Positions 1-6,335 of a stretch of DNA of 12,602 nt are shown piece after piece. Each line of letters begins with the position of its first letter. The first letter of the stretch is position 1. The position numbers and the translations under genes are program-made. The stretch covers positions 1 through 12,602 of the forward strand of contig JAFADP010000182.1 in NCBI GenBank assembly GCA_023424785.1, in the 5' to 3' direction. A model generated the notes under the pieces. It was not told the DNA's origin. It ran no database searches and saw only the letters and a list, made by a program, of their open reading frames with translations. The stretch comes from Bacillota bacterium (GTDB lineage: Bacteria; Bacillota; Clostridia; Clostridiales; Clostridiaceae).

Positions 1-149
1 ATAAAGCAAGACAGAGAACTAATAATAGCACTGGCCTTGGACTTTCTATTGTAAAAAATATTCTTCAATTACACAACTTTGAGTATTCATTAAAAAACAT
101 AGAAAATGGTGTTGAATTTGTAATATATATGCCTATTGTAAATTTATAA
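1..149 (+). CDS. Sensor histidine kinase, C-terminal end only (partial at 5' side)
   Basis: The plus-strand frame starting at base 3 is open from the window edge and ends at TAA 147-149, giving 48 residues. It contains STGLGLSIVKNIL, the G2 box (ATP-lid glycine motif) of the HATPase_c domain of two-component sensor kinases. About 25 residues follow and finish in FVIYMPIVNL, the usual last beta strand of that domain. This part binds ATP for autophosphorylation of a histidine that lies outside the window. Sensor, transmembrane and dimerisation domains are not visible, so the signal and the partner regulator cannot be named. The gene runs head-on into the minus-strand operon and shares the hairpin terminator at 151-177 with it. 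Confidence 0.8.
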   Translation, partial: KARQRTNNSTGLGLSIVKNILQLHNFEYSLKNIENGVEFVIYMPIVNL

Positions 150-150
150 A

Positions 151-177
151 AAGGATGTTGTTTTTTGCAACATCCTT
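151..177. terminator. Bidirectional rho-independent terminator
   Basis: A perfect 10-bp inverted repeat (AAGGATGTTG at 151-160, CAACATCCTT at 168-177) flanks a 7-base loop. ATTTTTT follows on the plus strand. On the minus strand the stem runs into a short T run from the A-rich bases 147-152. It lies 1 base after the kinase stop codon and 5 bases past the stop of the minus-strand dehydrogenase, so it can end both transcripts. Confidence 0.85.
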
Positions 178-182
178 ATTTT

Positions 183-923
183 TTAAATATAAGCTCCATC
201 TGCTCTTATTACTTGACCTGTAATATATGAAGAATCATCACTACATAAAAACACAGCTATTCTTCCAATCTCTCTAGCATCACCAAATCTTCCAAGAGGA
301 ATTTCTTCAACTAGAGAATTTTTTTCTTCTTCATCTAAAAAGTCATTCATTTTAGTATTTATTACACCTGGAGCTATAGCATTAACTCTTATATTAGATG
401 CTGCCATCTCCTTGGCTAAAGCTTTAGTAAATAAGTTAATTCCTCCCTTGCTTGATGAGTATAAAACCTCACAAGAAGCTCCTACATCTCCCCATATAGA
501 AGAAATGTTAACTATTGAAGTATTTCGCCCTATCATATGTGGAAGTGCATGCTTTGTTAAATATAAAGGTCCCTTTAAGTTAATATCTATAATGTTATCT
601 ATTTCTTCTTTAGTTGAATCTAAAAATAGACCTACTATACTTCTAGCTGCATTATTAATTAATATATCAATTTTTCCAAACTTAGATATTGTAAATTCTA
701 CAACTCTTTTTGCTCCTTCAAAAGATCCTATGTCTTCTTTTACTTTATATGCAATTATTCCTTCTTCTTTAAGCATATTAATAGTTTCTTCTGCTTCAAT
801 ATCACTTTTTGAGTAATTAATTACTATGCTTGCTCCTTCTCTTCCTAATTCTAAAGCAATTGCTCTTCCAATACCTCTAGAACCGCCTGTTACTATTGCT
901 ACTTTTCCTATTAATTTATTCAT
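183..923 (-). CDS. ymfI: Short-chain dehydrogenase, YmfI-like (EF-P 5-aminopentanone reductase candidate)
   Basis: This 246-residue NADPH-type Rossmann protein has the classical SDR signature. The cofactor-binding TGGSRGIG is at 12-19, NNAA at 90-93, and the catalytic tetrad is Asn115, Ser142, Tyr155 and Lys159 (YSSSK). FabG is the obvious generic label, but the segment SSIWGDVGASCEVLYS around the active site, the R-S-x-x-G-L stretch after NNAA and the SYITGQ end match Bacillus subtilis YmfI as I remember it. YmfI reduces the 5-aminopentanone group on a lysine of elongation factor P, a modification that helps translation through difficult stretches. The efp gene is not in this window. The ATG at 923 has an AAGGAG site 5 bases upstream. 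The gene is last in its operon, 14 bases after the dipeptidase. The SDR call is certain; the YmfI assignment is by recalled similarity. Confidence 0.85.
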   Translation of the reverse strand: MNKLIGKVAIVTGGSRGIGRAIALELGREGASIVINYSKSDIEAEETINMLKEEGIIAYKVKEDIGSFEGAKRVVEFTISKFGKIDILINNAARSIVGLFLDSTKEEIDNIIDINLKGPLYLTKHALPHMIGRNTSIVNISSIWGDVGASCEVLYSSSKGGINLFTKALAKEMAASNIRVNAIAPGVINTKMNDFLDEEEKNSLVEEIPLGRFGDAREIGRIAVFLCSDDSSYITGQVIRADGAYI

Positions 924-937
924 ATTTACTCCTTCTA

Positions 938-1873
938 TTACTTCAAGTTATCCATAATTATTCTAAGAGAATTTTTATAAAATATTTTTTCTATTTCCTC
1001 GTAATTAAATCCTTCCTTCTTCAATGCATGAGACAGCTTATACATCTCCGAAGCATCCTTAATCTCAACCTTATTCTCAATGCCATCAAAATCACTTCCT
1101 AAAGAAATAACATCTATTCCTCCAACTTTTTTAATATGCTTTATATGTGTTATTATATCCTCAATTAATGCTACACGAGACTTTCCTAAAAAATCACTAC
1201 AGAAATTTATTCCTAAAACCCCACCTTTATTGCTTAAAGCTTTTATCATATCATCAGTTAAATTTCTTGGATGATTAGTTATAGCCCTTGCATTAGAATG
1301 AGTTGCTATAAAAGGCTTTTTACATATATCTATTAAATCATAAAATCCCTTATCAGATAAATGAGATGCATCTGGAATAATCCCTAAATTCTCCATTTCA
1401 CATACCATATCTTTTCCTAAAGATGTCAAACCCTTATCCTTATAAATAAAATTATAATTAGGATATCCTAATGAATTTTTATAATTCCAAGTTAATGTTA
1501 TGAATCTTATACCCTTGTCATATACCCTCTTTAGATTATCTATATTTCCATTAAGTATCTCACCTTCTTCAATAGATAAAAAAGCTCCTATCTTTCCTTC
1601 TTCTTCGCACCTTTTTAAATCTATAATATTTGTTACTATACTTATATCTTTTTTATTTTTCTCCATCTCTAATAAAAAGTTATTATACATCTTTTCAAAT
1701 TCTAATGTGAAATTTTCCACTTCCCCAATATCAATAAAAAAAGCAAATACTTGAGCTAATGTATTACCTTTCTTCAATTTATTTATATCTACTGAAAATG
1801 GATTTTCCTTTAAACTTTTTTTATTATAAAATATTCTACTAGCTGTATCACAATGCAAATCCATATATTTCAT
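938..1873 (-). CDS. Membrane (renal) dipeptidase family protein, peptidase M19
   Basis: A zinc-dependent hydrolase of the amidohydrolase fold that cleaves dipeptides, in this family often with D-residues. Numbered from the ATG at 1873 (311 aa), the binuclear-metal ligands of the family are present: His7 and Asp9 (DLHCDT), bridging Glu102 (SIEEGE), His171 (DASHL) and His192 (ATHSNAR). Arg203 (HPRNL) and Asp261 (GSDFDG) match the substrate-binding residues. No signal peptide is visible, so the enzyme is probably cytoplasmic. The frame also opens at GTG 1882, but an AGGTGA Shine-Dalgarno (1879-1884) sits 5 bases before the ATG and overlaps that GTG, so the ATG is preferred. It is the middle gene of the metallophosphoesterase-dipeptidase-dehydrogenase operon, with 12- and 14-base gaps. 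Its substrate could be peptidoglycan or dietary dipeptides; nothing here decides. Confidence 0.92.
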   Translation of the reverse strand: MKYMDLHCDTASRIFYNKKSLKENPFSVDINKLKKGNTLAQVFAFFIDIGEVENFTLEFEKMYNNFLLEMEKNKKDISIVTNIIDLKRCEEEGKIGAFLSIEEGEILNGNIDNLKRVYDKGIRFITLTWNYKNSLGYPNYNFIYKDKGLTSLGKDMVCEMENLGIIPDASHLSDKGFYDLIDICKKPFIATHSNARAITNHPRNLTDDMIKALSNKGGVLGINFCSDFLGKSRVALIEDIITHIKHIKKVGGIDVISLGSDFDGIENKVEIKDASEMYKLSHALKKEGFNYEEIEKIFYKNSLRIIMDNLK

Positions 1874-1878
1874 ATTCT

Positions 1879-1884
1879 TCACCT
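1879..1884 (-). promoter_or_regulatory. Ribosome binding site deciding the dipeptidase start
   Basis: AGGTGA on the minus strand, 5 bases before ATG 1873. It lies directly after the upstream gene's TAG (1886-1888) and contains the competing GTG codon, so it favours ATG initiation. Confidence 0.7.
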
Positions 1885-1885
1885 A

Positions 1886-2785
1886 CTATAAAAAATAATT
1901 TTCTAATTTTTCAGGTCCACCTAAAAAACTTCTTTTTATATATAATTCTTCATGTTGTGTAACACTTATTGACCACTTTACTAATGAAATAAGTCCTAAG
2001 TTTATTTCTATAGTACTTATAGAATATGGTAACACACAACAACCATCATTAAAATACTTTCCCTCTCCTATTTTAGGAAACCTACTTTTATGAGTGTGAC
2101 CACATATTAGAACAACATTATTATCATTTGACCACTTTTCTAACTTCTTATCTACCTTTCCACCTTTCTTGTAATTATTCGCAGGACTTGTAGGTGCACG
2201 AAAGCCAGCTATCCCCTCCATATATCTCCATATATGTCTTACTAAAAATTTACTTAAAAAACCCATCTCATAATTCATAAAATCCAATTGATGACCATGT
2301 ACTATTAATATATCTTTCTTTAACGGTTCATAATTTAGTACTATTCCCTCTATAAAATTTGAATTATCCAATAAATATATTAAGTCTTTACCAAAATCCT
2401 TATCTATTTTTCTTAACTTCTTCTTTTGAACTTCAATATAATCTTTAGAATGTTTTTTAAAATCATGATTACCATAAATTAAATATAATCGCTTTTGATT
2501 ATTAAACTTATTTAATGTTTTAAACTCAGACTTATAATTATATGCTATATCTCTAAAGCCTTTATTTTTCCATAATTCATCTCCATCCCCGGCTTCAATT
2601 AATGTATAATTTTCTCTATAATAATAATTTAATGCAGCTAAGTATATATTCTTATTCCCAATTAAAGAATCACTATAACTACCATCCCCTCTATGAACAT
2701 CACTTATAATAACTATTTTTGAATTTTTATCAAAAGGAATAATAGGTGCATTTTCATATACCTTCATTAACTTTTTATTACTCAT
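1886..2785 (-). CDS. Calcineurin-like metallophosphoesterase, LpxH-like
   Basis: A 299-residue phosphoesterase with all the metal-binding blocks of the calcineurin-like fold in order: Asp29 and His31 (SDVHRGD), Asp67 (AGDGDELW), Asn106-His107-Asp108 (YGNHD), His163/His165 (VHGHQLD) and His230/His232 (GHTH). The GDxxExW-like second block recalls the LpxH group of UDP-diacylglucosamine hydrolases, but Clostridium makes no lipid A, so the substrate is unknown. No membrane segment or signal peptide is seen. The frame stays open far upstream, but that extension would run through the glyA terminator and into glyA. The ATG at 2785 follows the promoter and has a weak GTGAT site. A second ATG at 2767 (MKVYEN) is also possible. 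It is first in the operon, 12 bases before the dipeptidase. Confidence 0.88.
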   Translation of the reverse strand: MSNKKLMKVYENAPIIPFDKNSKIVIISDVHRGDGSYSDSLIGNKNIYLAALNYYYRENYTLIEAGDGDELWKNKGFRDIAYNYKSEFKTLNKFNNQKRLYLIYGNHDFKKHSKDYIEVQKKKLRKIDKDFGKDLIYLLDNSNFIEGIVLNYEPLKKDILIVHGHQLDFMNYEMGFLSKFLVRHIWRYMEGIAGFRAPTSPANNYKKGGKVDKKLEKWSNDNNVVLICGHTHKSRFPKIGEGKYFNDGCCVLPYSISTIEINLGLISLVKWSISVTQHEELYIKRSFLGGPEKLENYFL

Positions 2786-2807
2786 AAATATCACATAAAA
2801 TATTAAT

Positions 2808-2836
2808 ATTATATATGCTATTCTAAAGTATTTCAA
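2808..2836 (-). promoter_or_regulatory. Sigma-A type promoter of the phosphoesterase-dipeptidase-dehydrogenase operon
   Basis: On the minus strand, TTGAAA (2831-2836), a 17-base spacer, then TATAAT (2808-2813). It lies between the glyA terminator and the phosphoesterase start, and predicts a leader of about 15-20 bases. This supports separate transcription of the operon from glyA. Confidence 0.75.
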
Positions 2837-2850
2837 TTTGATAATAAAAA

Positions 2851-2876
2851 AACTCCCACCTAAAAAGGTAGGAGTT
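2851..2876 (-). terminator. Rho-independent terminator of glyA
   Basis: A 10-bp stem (2851-2860 with 2867-2876) and 6-base loop, 6 bases past the glyA stop. The single mismatch becomes a G-U pair only in the minus-strand RNA, and a TTTTTATTAT tail follows on that strand, so it is oriented for glyA. Confidence 0.88.
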
Positions 2877-2882
2877 AAAATA

Positions 2883-4124
2883 TTATTCGTATAATGGATG
2901 TTTAGCACATAATTCTTCCACTTTAACCTTAAGTGAAGATAACGCCTCTTCATTATCCTTATTTTTAATTGCCTTATCAATTATTTCAGCAATTATACAC
3001 ATATCTTCTTCGTTGAATCCTCTTGTAGTTACAGCTGCTGTACCAATTCTAACACCTGATGTTACAAATGGACTTCTTGTTTCATTTGGAACTGTATTTT
3101 TATTTAATGTTATTCCTATTTTGTCAAGTAATGCTTCTGTTTCTTTTCCTGTAATATCTTTATTATTTAAATCAACTAAGAAAACATGATTATCTGTTCC
3201 GCCAGAAACTATTTTAAATTCTCTCTTAACTAATTCTTCTGCAAGCTTTTTACAGTTAGCTACCACTTGCTTAGCATATTCTTTAAAACTTGGATCTAGT
3301 GCTTCTTTAAAGCATACTGCCTTAGCAGCTATTATATGCATTAATGGACCACCTTGCATTCCTGGGAATATATTCTTATCTACAACTTTAGCATATTTTT
3401 CTTTACAAAGAATTAATCCACCTCTTGGTCCTCTTAGTGTTTTGTGAGTTGTAGTTGTAACAAAGTCACAGTATGGTACTGGAGATGGATGTACACCTGC
3501 TGCTACTAATCCAGCAATATGAGCCATATCTACCATTAATAGTGCTCCAACTTCATCAGCAATTTCTCTTAATTTTGGGAAATCAATTATTCTTGAATAA
3601 GCACTAGCTCCTGCAACTATTAATTTAGGTTTATTTTCTAATGCAATTTTTCTAACATTATCATAATCAATCATTTCTGTTTCTTTATCTACACCATAAG
3701 AAACAAATTTAAATAGTCTTCCTGAAAAGTTTACTGGTGAACCGTGAGTTAAATGACCACCATGACTTAAGTCCATACCTAGTACAGTATCACCTGGTTC
3801 TAATACTGAAAAATAAACAGCCATATTAGCTTGAGATCCTGAGTGAGGTTGTACATTTGCATGTTCTGCTCCAAATAGTTCCTTAGCTCTATCTATAGCT
3901 AATTGCTCTATTTCATCTACTACATGGCATCCACCATAATATCTTTTTCCTGGATATCCTTCTGCATATTTATTTGTAAGATATGATCCCATAGCTTCCA
4001 TCACAGCTTCACTTACTATATTTTCAGAAGCAATAAGTTCTATACCATTTTGTTCTCTTTTTAGCTCTTTTTTAATAAGATCGTAAATTTCTTTGTCATC
4101 TCTTTTTACATTATCAAAATTCAT
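2883..4124 (-). CDS. glyA: Serine hydroxymethyltransferase
   Basis: A pyridoxal-phosphate enzyme that interconverts serine and glycine while loading a one-carbon unit onto tetrahydrofolate. It is cytoplasmic and normally a dimer or tetramer. The 413 residues are full length for bacterial GlyA. Visible hallmarks are ELIASEN near the N-terminus, YAEGYPGKRYYGG (53-65), the SGSQAN block (95-100), VDMAHIAGL (198-206) and the PLP-binding Lys228 in TTTTHKTLRGPRGG. The ATG at 4124 has a strong GAGGTGAT site 6 bases upstream. A consensus promoter (4159-4187) lies just upstream and a terminator just downstream, so it is probably monocistronic. The leader is only about 27 bases and leaves no room for a riboswitch. 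It is divergent from the two-subunit ThrE-type exporter. Some GlyA enzymes also cleave threonine as a side reaction. Confidence 0.98.
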   Translation of the reverse strand: MNFDNVKRDDKEIYDLIKKELKREQNGIELIASENIVSEAVMEAMGSYLTNKYAEGYPGKRYYGGCHVVDEIEQLAIDRAKELFGAEHANVQPHSGSQANMAVYFSVLEPGDTVLGMDLSHGGHLTHGSPVNFSGRLFKFVSYGVDKETEMIDYDNVRKIALENKPKLIVAGASAYSRIIDFPKLREIADEVGALLMVDMAHIAGLVAAGVHPSPVPYCDFVTTTTHKTLRGPRGGLILCKEKYAKVVDKNIFPGMQGGPLMHIIAAKAVCFKEALDPSFKEYAKQVVANCKKLAEELVKREFKIVSGGTDNHVFLVDLNNKDITGKETEALLDKIGITLNKNTVPNETRSPFVTSGVRIGTAAVTTRGFNEEDMCIIAEIIDKAIKNKDNEEALSSLKVKVEELCAKHPLYE

Positions 4125-4158
4125 TTATGTATCACCTCAAATTAATAATTTAATACTA

Positions 4159-4187
4159 ATTATAAGGTCTATTGTTAATTTTATCAA
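4159..4187 (-). promoter_or_regulatory. Sigma-A type promoter of glyA
   Basis: On the minus strand, TTGATA (4182-4187), a 17-base spacer and a perfect TATAAT (4159-4164), about 35 bases before the glyA ATG. It is back to back with the exporter promoter at 4213-4221, so the -35 regions lie close enough for one regulator to affect both. Confidence 0.8.
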
Positions 4188-4212
4188 CTTTTTTATTTTA
4201 TATTTTCTTTTA

Positions 4213-4221
4213 TGTTATAAT
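4213..4221 (+). promoter_or_regulatory. Extended -10 promoter of the ThrE-type exporter pair
   Basis: TGTTATAAT, an extended -10 element with a perfect TATAAT at 4216-4221, 31 bases before ATG 4253. No good -35 is visible at 17 bases, only T-rich sequence, which is usual for extended -10 promoters. Confidence 0.65.
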
Positions 4222-4252
4222 TATAAAAGTATTTTTTTTAGGAAGTGATATA

Positions 4253-5014
4253 ATGAATGCACATAAACTATTAGAAATTGCTACTTATGCAGGTCAAATT
4301 TTATTAGAAAGTGGTGCTGAAACCTATAGAGTTGAAGAAACCATTGGAAAAATTGCCTTAGCTTTTGGAGCAGAAGATACAGAAAGTTTTGCTACTCCTA
4401 CGGGAATAATAGTTTCGTTTATTTATAAAGGAGAGCTTCATTCTATTGTAAAAAGAATTAAGAGTAGAGGAATAGACTTAAATAAAATAGACAGAATAAA
4501 TGCTTTGTCAAGAAAAATCCAAAATACCCCTATGGATTTAGATGAGTTTTATCTTGCATTAAAAAGAATAAATAAAGGTCAGACATATACTGAAATACAT
4601 AGATATATTTCATCAGCCCTTATAGCAAGTTCCTTTGCAGTAATTTTTGGTGGAAATCTTTATGATTTCTTTTCTGCACTAATTATTGGTTGTGGAATAA
4701 ATTATGTTAAATTAAACTTAAAATCTTTAAATACATTTTTTATAAATTGTGTTGGAGGTGCTTTTGCAACCACATTAGCAATATTATTATCTTATATTGG
4801 TATCACAAATAATATTAGTGAAACTATAATAGGTTCTATTATGTTATTAGTTCCAGGTGTTGCAATAACTAATGCTGCAAGAGATATAATTGCAGGAGAT
4901 ATTTTAGCCGGATTAACTAGGGCTTCCGAAGCCTTTTTAATTGCAGTATCTATAGCTGTTGGCACAGGAGTTGTTATAAGTATTTGGATTAACTTTTTAG
5001 GAGGCACATTATGA
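4253..5014 (+). CDS. ThrE/YjjP-family exporter, large subunit
   Basis: A 253-residue membrane protein of the DUF1212/ThrE family. The N-terminal soluble part carries SGAETYRVEETI (20-31) and ATPTGI (47-52), both typical of the family. After about residue 117 come roughly five hydrophobic segments, with LVPGVAITNAARDIIAGD at 199-216. In Corynebacterium ThrE exports threonine and serine as a single fused protein. In E. coli the split pair YjjP-YjjB has been linked to succinate export, so the substrate is not fixed. The frame is open back to 4172, but the ATG at 4253 has an AGGAAGTGAT site and lies just after the promoter, so it is the start. The TGA overlaps the next gene's ATG by 4 bases, implying translational coupling of two subunits of one transporter. 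Confidence 0.9.
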   Translation: MNAHKLLEIATYAGQILLESGAETYRVEETIGKIALAFGAEDTESFATPTGIIVSFIYKGELHSIVKRIKSRGIDLNKIDRINALSRKIQNTPMDLDEFYLALKRINKGQTYTEIHRYISSALIASSFAVIFGGNLYDFFSALIIGCGINYVKLNLKSLNTFFINCVGGAFATTLAILLSYIGITNNISETIIGSIMLLVPGVAITNAARDIIAGDILAGLTRASEAFLIAVSIAVGTGVVISIWINFLGGTL

Positions 5015-5439
5015 TAAGAGATACCTTTTTATCAATATTAGGATGTTTAGGATTTGGAATACTTTTTAATATTCGTGGAAAAAAACTTTTATTTTCCTCT
5101 ATTGCTGGAGGACTTAGTTGGTTCATTTATGCTTTTTGTTTGCATAATAACTTAACTAATATTTCTTCACTACTTATTTCATCTATTATTTTTAGTATCT
5201 ATTCAGAAATTTTTGCAAGAATATTAAAAACTCCATCTACTACCTTAGTTATTTGTGCTATGCTTCCTCTAGTACCTGGTGCTGGTATGTATTATACCAT
5301 GTTTGATATTGTAACAGGAAAGTTATCTTCTGCTCTTTCAAAAGGATTTAACACCTTGGCAAGTGCAGGAACCTTAGCTCTTGGAATAATCTTAGTATCT
5401 ACTATAACAAAAATGTTTACTGCTAAAAAGAGCTCTTAA
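5011..5439 (+). CDS. ThrE/YjjB-family exporter, small subunit
   Basis: A 142-residue, almost wholly hydrophobic protein with about four to five membrane segments, matching the C-terminal half of ThrE (DUF3815, YjjB). The key block is MLPLVPGAGMYYTMFDI, which mirrors the LVPG motif of the large subunit and suggests the two halves form a pseudo-symmetric channel. The start ATG lies in the ATGA overlap with the upstream gene, and AGGAGG (4999-5004) lies 6 bases upstream inside that gene. It should act only with the upstream subunit; the likely role is export of small amino or dicarboxylic acids. The stop codon (5437-5439) sits inside the left arm of the terminator. Confidence 0.88.
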   Translation: MIRDTFLSILGCLGFGILFNIRGKKLLFSSIAGGLSWFIYAFCLHNNLTNISSLLISSIIFSIYSEIFARILKTPSTTLVICAMLPLVPGAGMYYTMFDIVTGKLSSALSKGFNTLASAGTLALGIILVSTITKMFTAKKSS

Positions 5440-5464
5440 GATTTTATTCTTAAAAGCTCTTTTT
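5425..5464. terminator. Bidirectional rho-independent terminator between exporter and rhomboid-like gene
   Basis: Inverted repeat of 17 bases per arm (5425-5441 and 5448-5464) with a 6-base loop TTTTAT and A/T-rich ends that give a U run in either direction. The one mismatch is C-A on the plus strand but a U-G pair on the minus strand. It contains the stop codon of the small exporter subunit and lies 6 bases beyond the stop of the rhomboid-like gene. Confidence 0.88.
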
Positions 5465-5470
5465 AAATTA

Positions 5471-6283
5471 CTATTTATTTTTTATATGAACATGATTTTT
5501 TATATGTTTAGTGCAGTATGCGTGTTTTCCATCACACTCACCACAATATCTAAAATCCATATCTGGATCATCTACATCTGTTATACCACAAGTAGTACAT
5601 TTATGAATATAATTCTTTTTTGTAGAATTTATTTTCTTTTGATAGTCCTTCATTCTAATAACATTATTCTTTCTTTGTTTACTTTCCTTAATACTGCTAG
5701 GACCAAAGAATATTAAATAATTTGCTACTGGAACTAAGTTTAATAAAACTCCTAATGGCATTCCATGCATTACATAGTTTATTGAATTAAGAATTATTAT
5801 TACCCAGTTTATGTAGAATAATATTTTTGCTTTTATAGGTAAAATGAAAAATAATAAAAATTCTGCATCTGGATATAATTTTGCATAAGCAAAGAATAAA
5901 GATATACTTATTCCAAGCTCCATTGCTGGAAATCCTGTAATCATAGATACAACTACTGTTAATATATATGAAATAAAGAAATAAACATTAAATTTAAATC
6001 CACCCCATATATTTTCTAAATTCATACCTATTAAATACATAAAATATAAATTAATTATAGTAAAAAAAGTTCCTCCACTCTCTGCTACAAATACAAATGT
6101 GAATAATCTCCATATTTGACCTTTTAGCACCAAGCTAGGTACTAACATAAGTTGATATTTTAAGTTTGGCATAACAGTCATATCAAGCAAATATACACCT
6201 AAACTTCCCATTACTATTATAAGCATTAAATTTGGTATATAATATCTTCCAAATTTTCTTTCTAATTTATATAACCACTTCAA
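5471..6283 (-). CDS. Rhomboid-like membrane protein with C-terminal zinc-finger-like tail
   Basis: A 270-residue protein. The first ~195 residues form about six membrane segments with rhomboid-family traits: GQIWRLFTFVFV (55-66), the NLYFMYLIG region (79-87), and FFAYAKLYPDAEFLLFFILPIKAK (130-153), which resembles the stretch after the catalytic serine. The GxSG motif reads GISIS (124-128), and no histidine stands where the catalytic one is expected in the sixth helix (around NLVPVANYL, 182-190). It may therefore be a non-proteolytic rhomboid; Ser126 could still be the old nucleophile. The tail (205-270) is basic and then has CTTC (229-232), CGEC (247-250), Cys257, His260, His264 and His266, a likely zinc-binding module facing the cytoplasm. 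The start is TTG 6283, since TAA precedes it immediately in frame; AAGGAG lies 11 bases upstream. Function unknown. Confidence 0.75.
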   Translation of the reverse strand: MKWLYKLERKFGRYYIPNLMLIIVMGSLGVYLLDMTVMPNLKYQLMLVPSLVLKGQIWRLFTFVFVAESGGTFFTIINLYFMYLIGMNLENIWGGFKFNVYFFISYILTVVVSMITGFPAMELGISISLFFAYAKLYPDAEFLLFFILPIKAKILFYINWVIIILNSINYVMHGMPLGVLLNLVPVANYLIFFGPSSIKESKQRKNNVIRMKDYQKKINSTKKNYIHKCTTCGITDVDDPDMDFRYCGECDGKHAYCTKHIKNHVHIKNK

Positions 6284-6319
6284 TTATACTCTTTCTCCTT
6301 TCTTGTAATCCTTAACTTT

Positions 6320-6328
6320 ATTCTATCA
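6320..6328 (-). promoter_or_regulatory. Possible extended -10 promoter of the rhomboid-like gene
   Basis: Minus strand TGATAGAAT, one base from a TGnTATAAT extended -10, in the 52-base gap before the TTG start. No clear -35 is seen. No hairpin separates this gene from the upstream permease gene, so read-through is also possible. Confidence 0.35.
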
Positions 6329-6335
6329 CATAAAA

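Noticed and set aside
412..816. Plus-strand open frame inside the dehydrogenase gene
   Set aside because: It is antisense to a conserved SDR gene with all catalytic residues, has no good ribosome site and has no recognisable domain. The frames at 896-1102, 1080-1274, 1500-1754, 4792-5007, 5486-5716, 8623-8904 and 11938-12156 were dropped for the same reason.
2786..2980. N-terminal extension of the metallophosphoesterase
   Set aside because: It would overlap the 3' end of glyA in another frame and cross the glyA terminator and the operon promoter. The encoded residues look random and basic.
4125..4158. Possible riboswitch in the glyA leader
   Set aside because: The leader is about 27 bases, too short for a glycine, THF or other riboswitch, and has no hairpin.
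4172..4252. Extra hydrophobic N-terminus on the ThrE-type large subunit
   Set aside because: It covers the promoter and ribosome site; the family begins near MNAHKLLEIATYAG.
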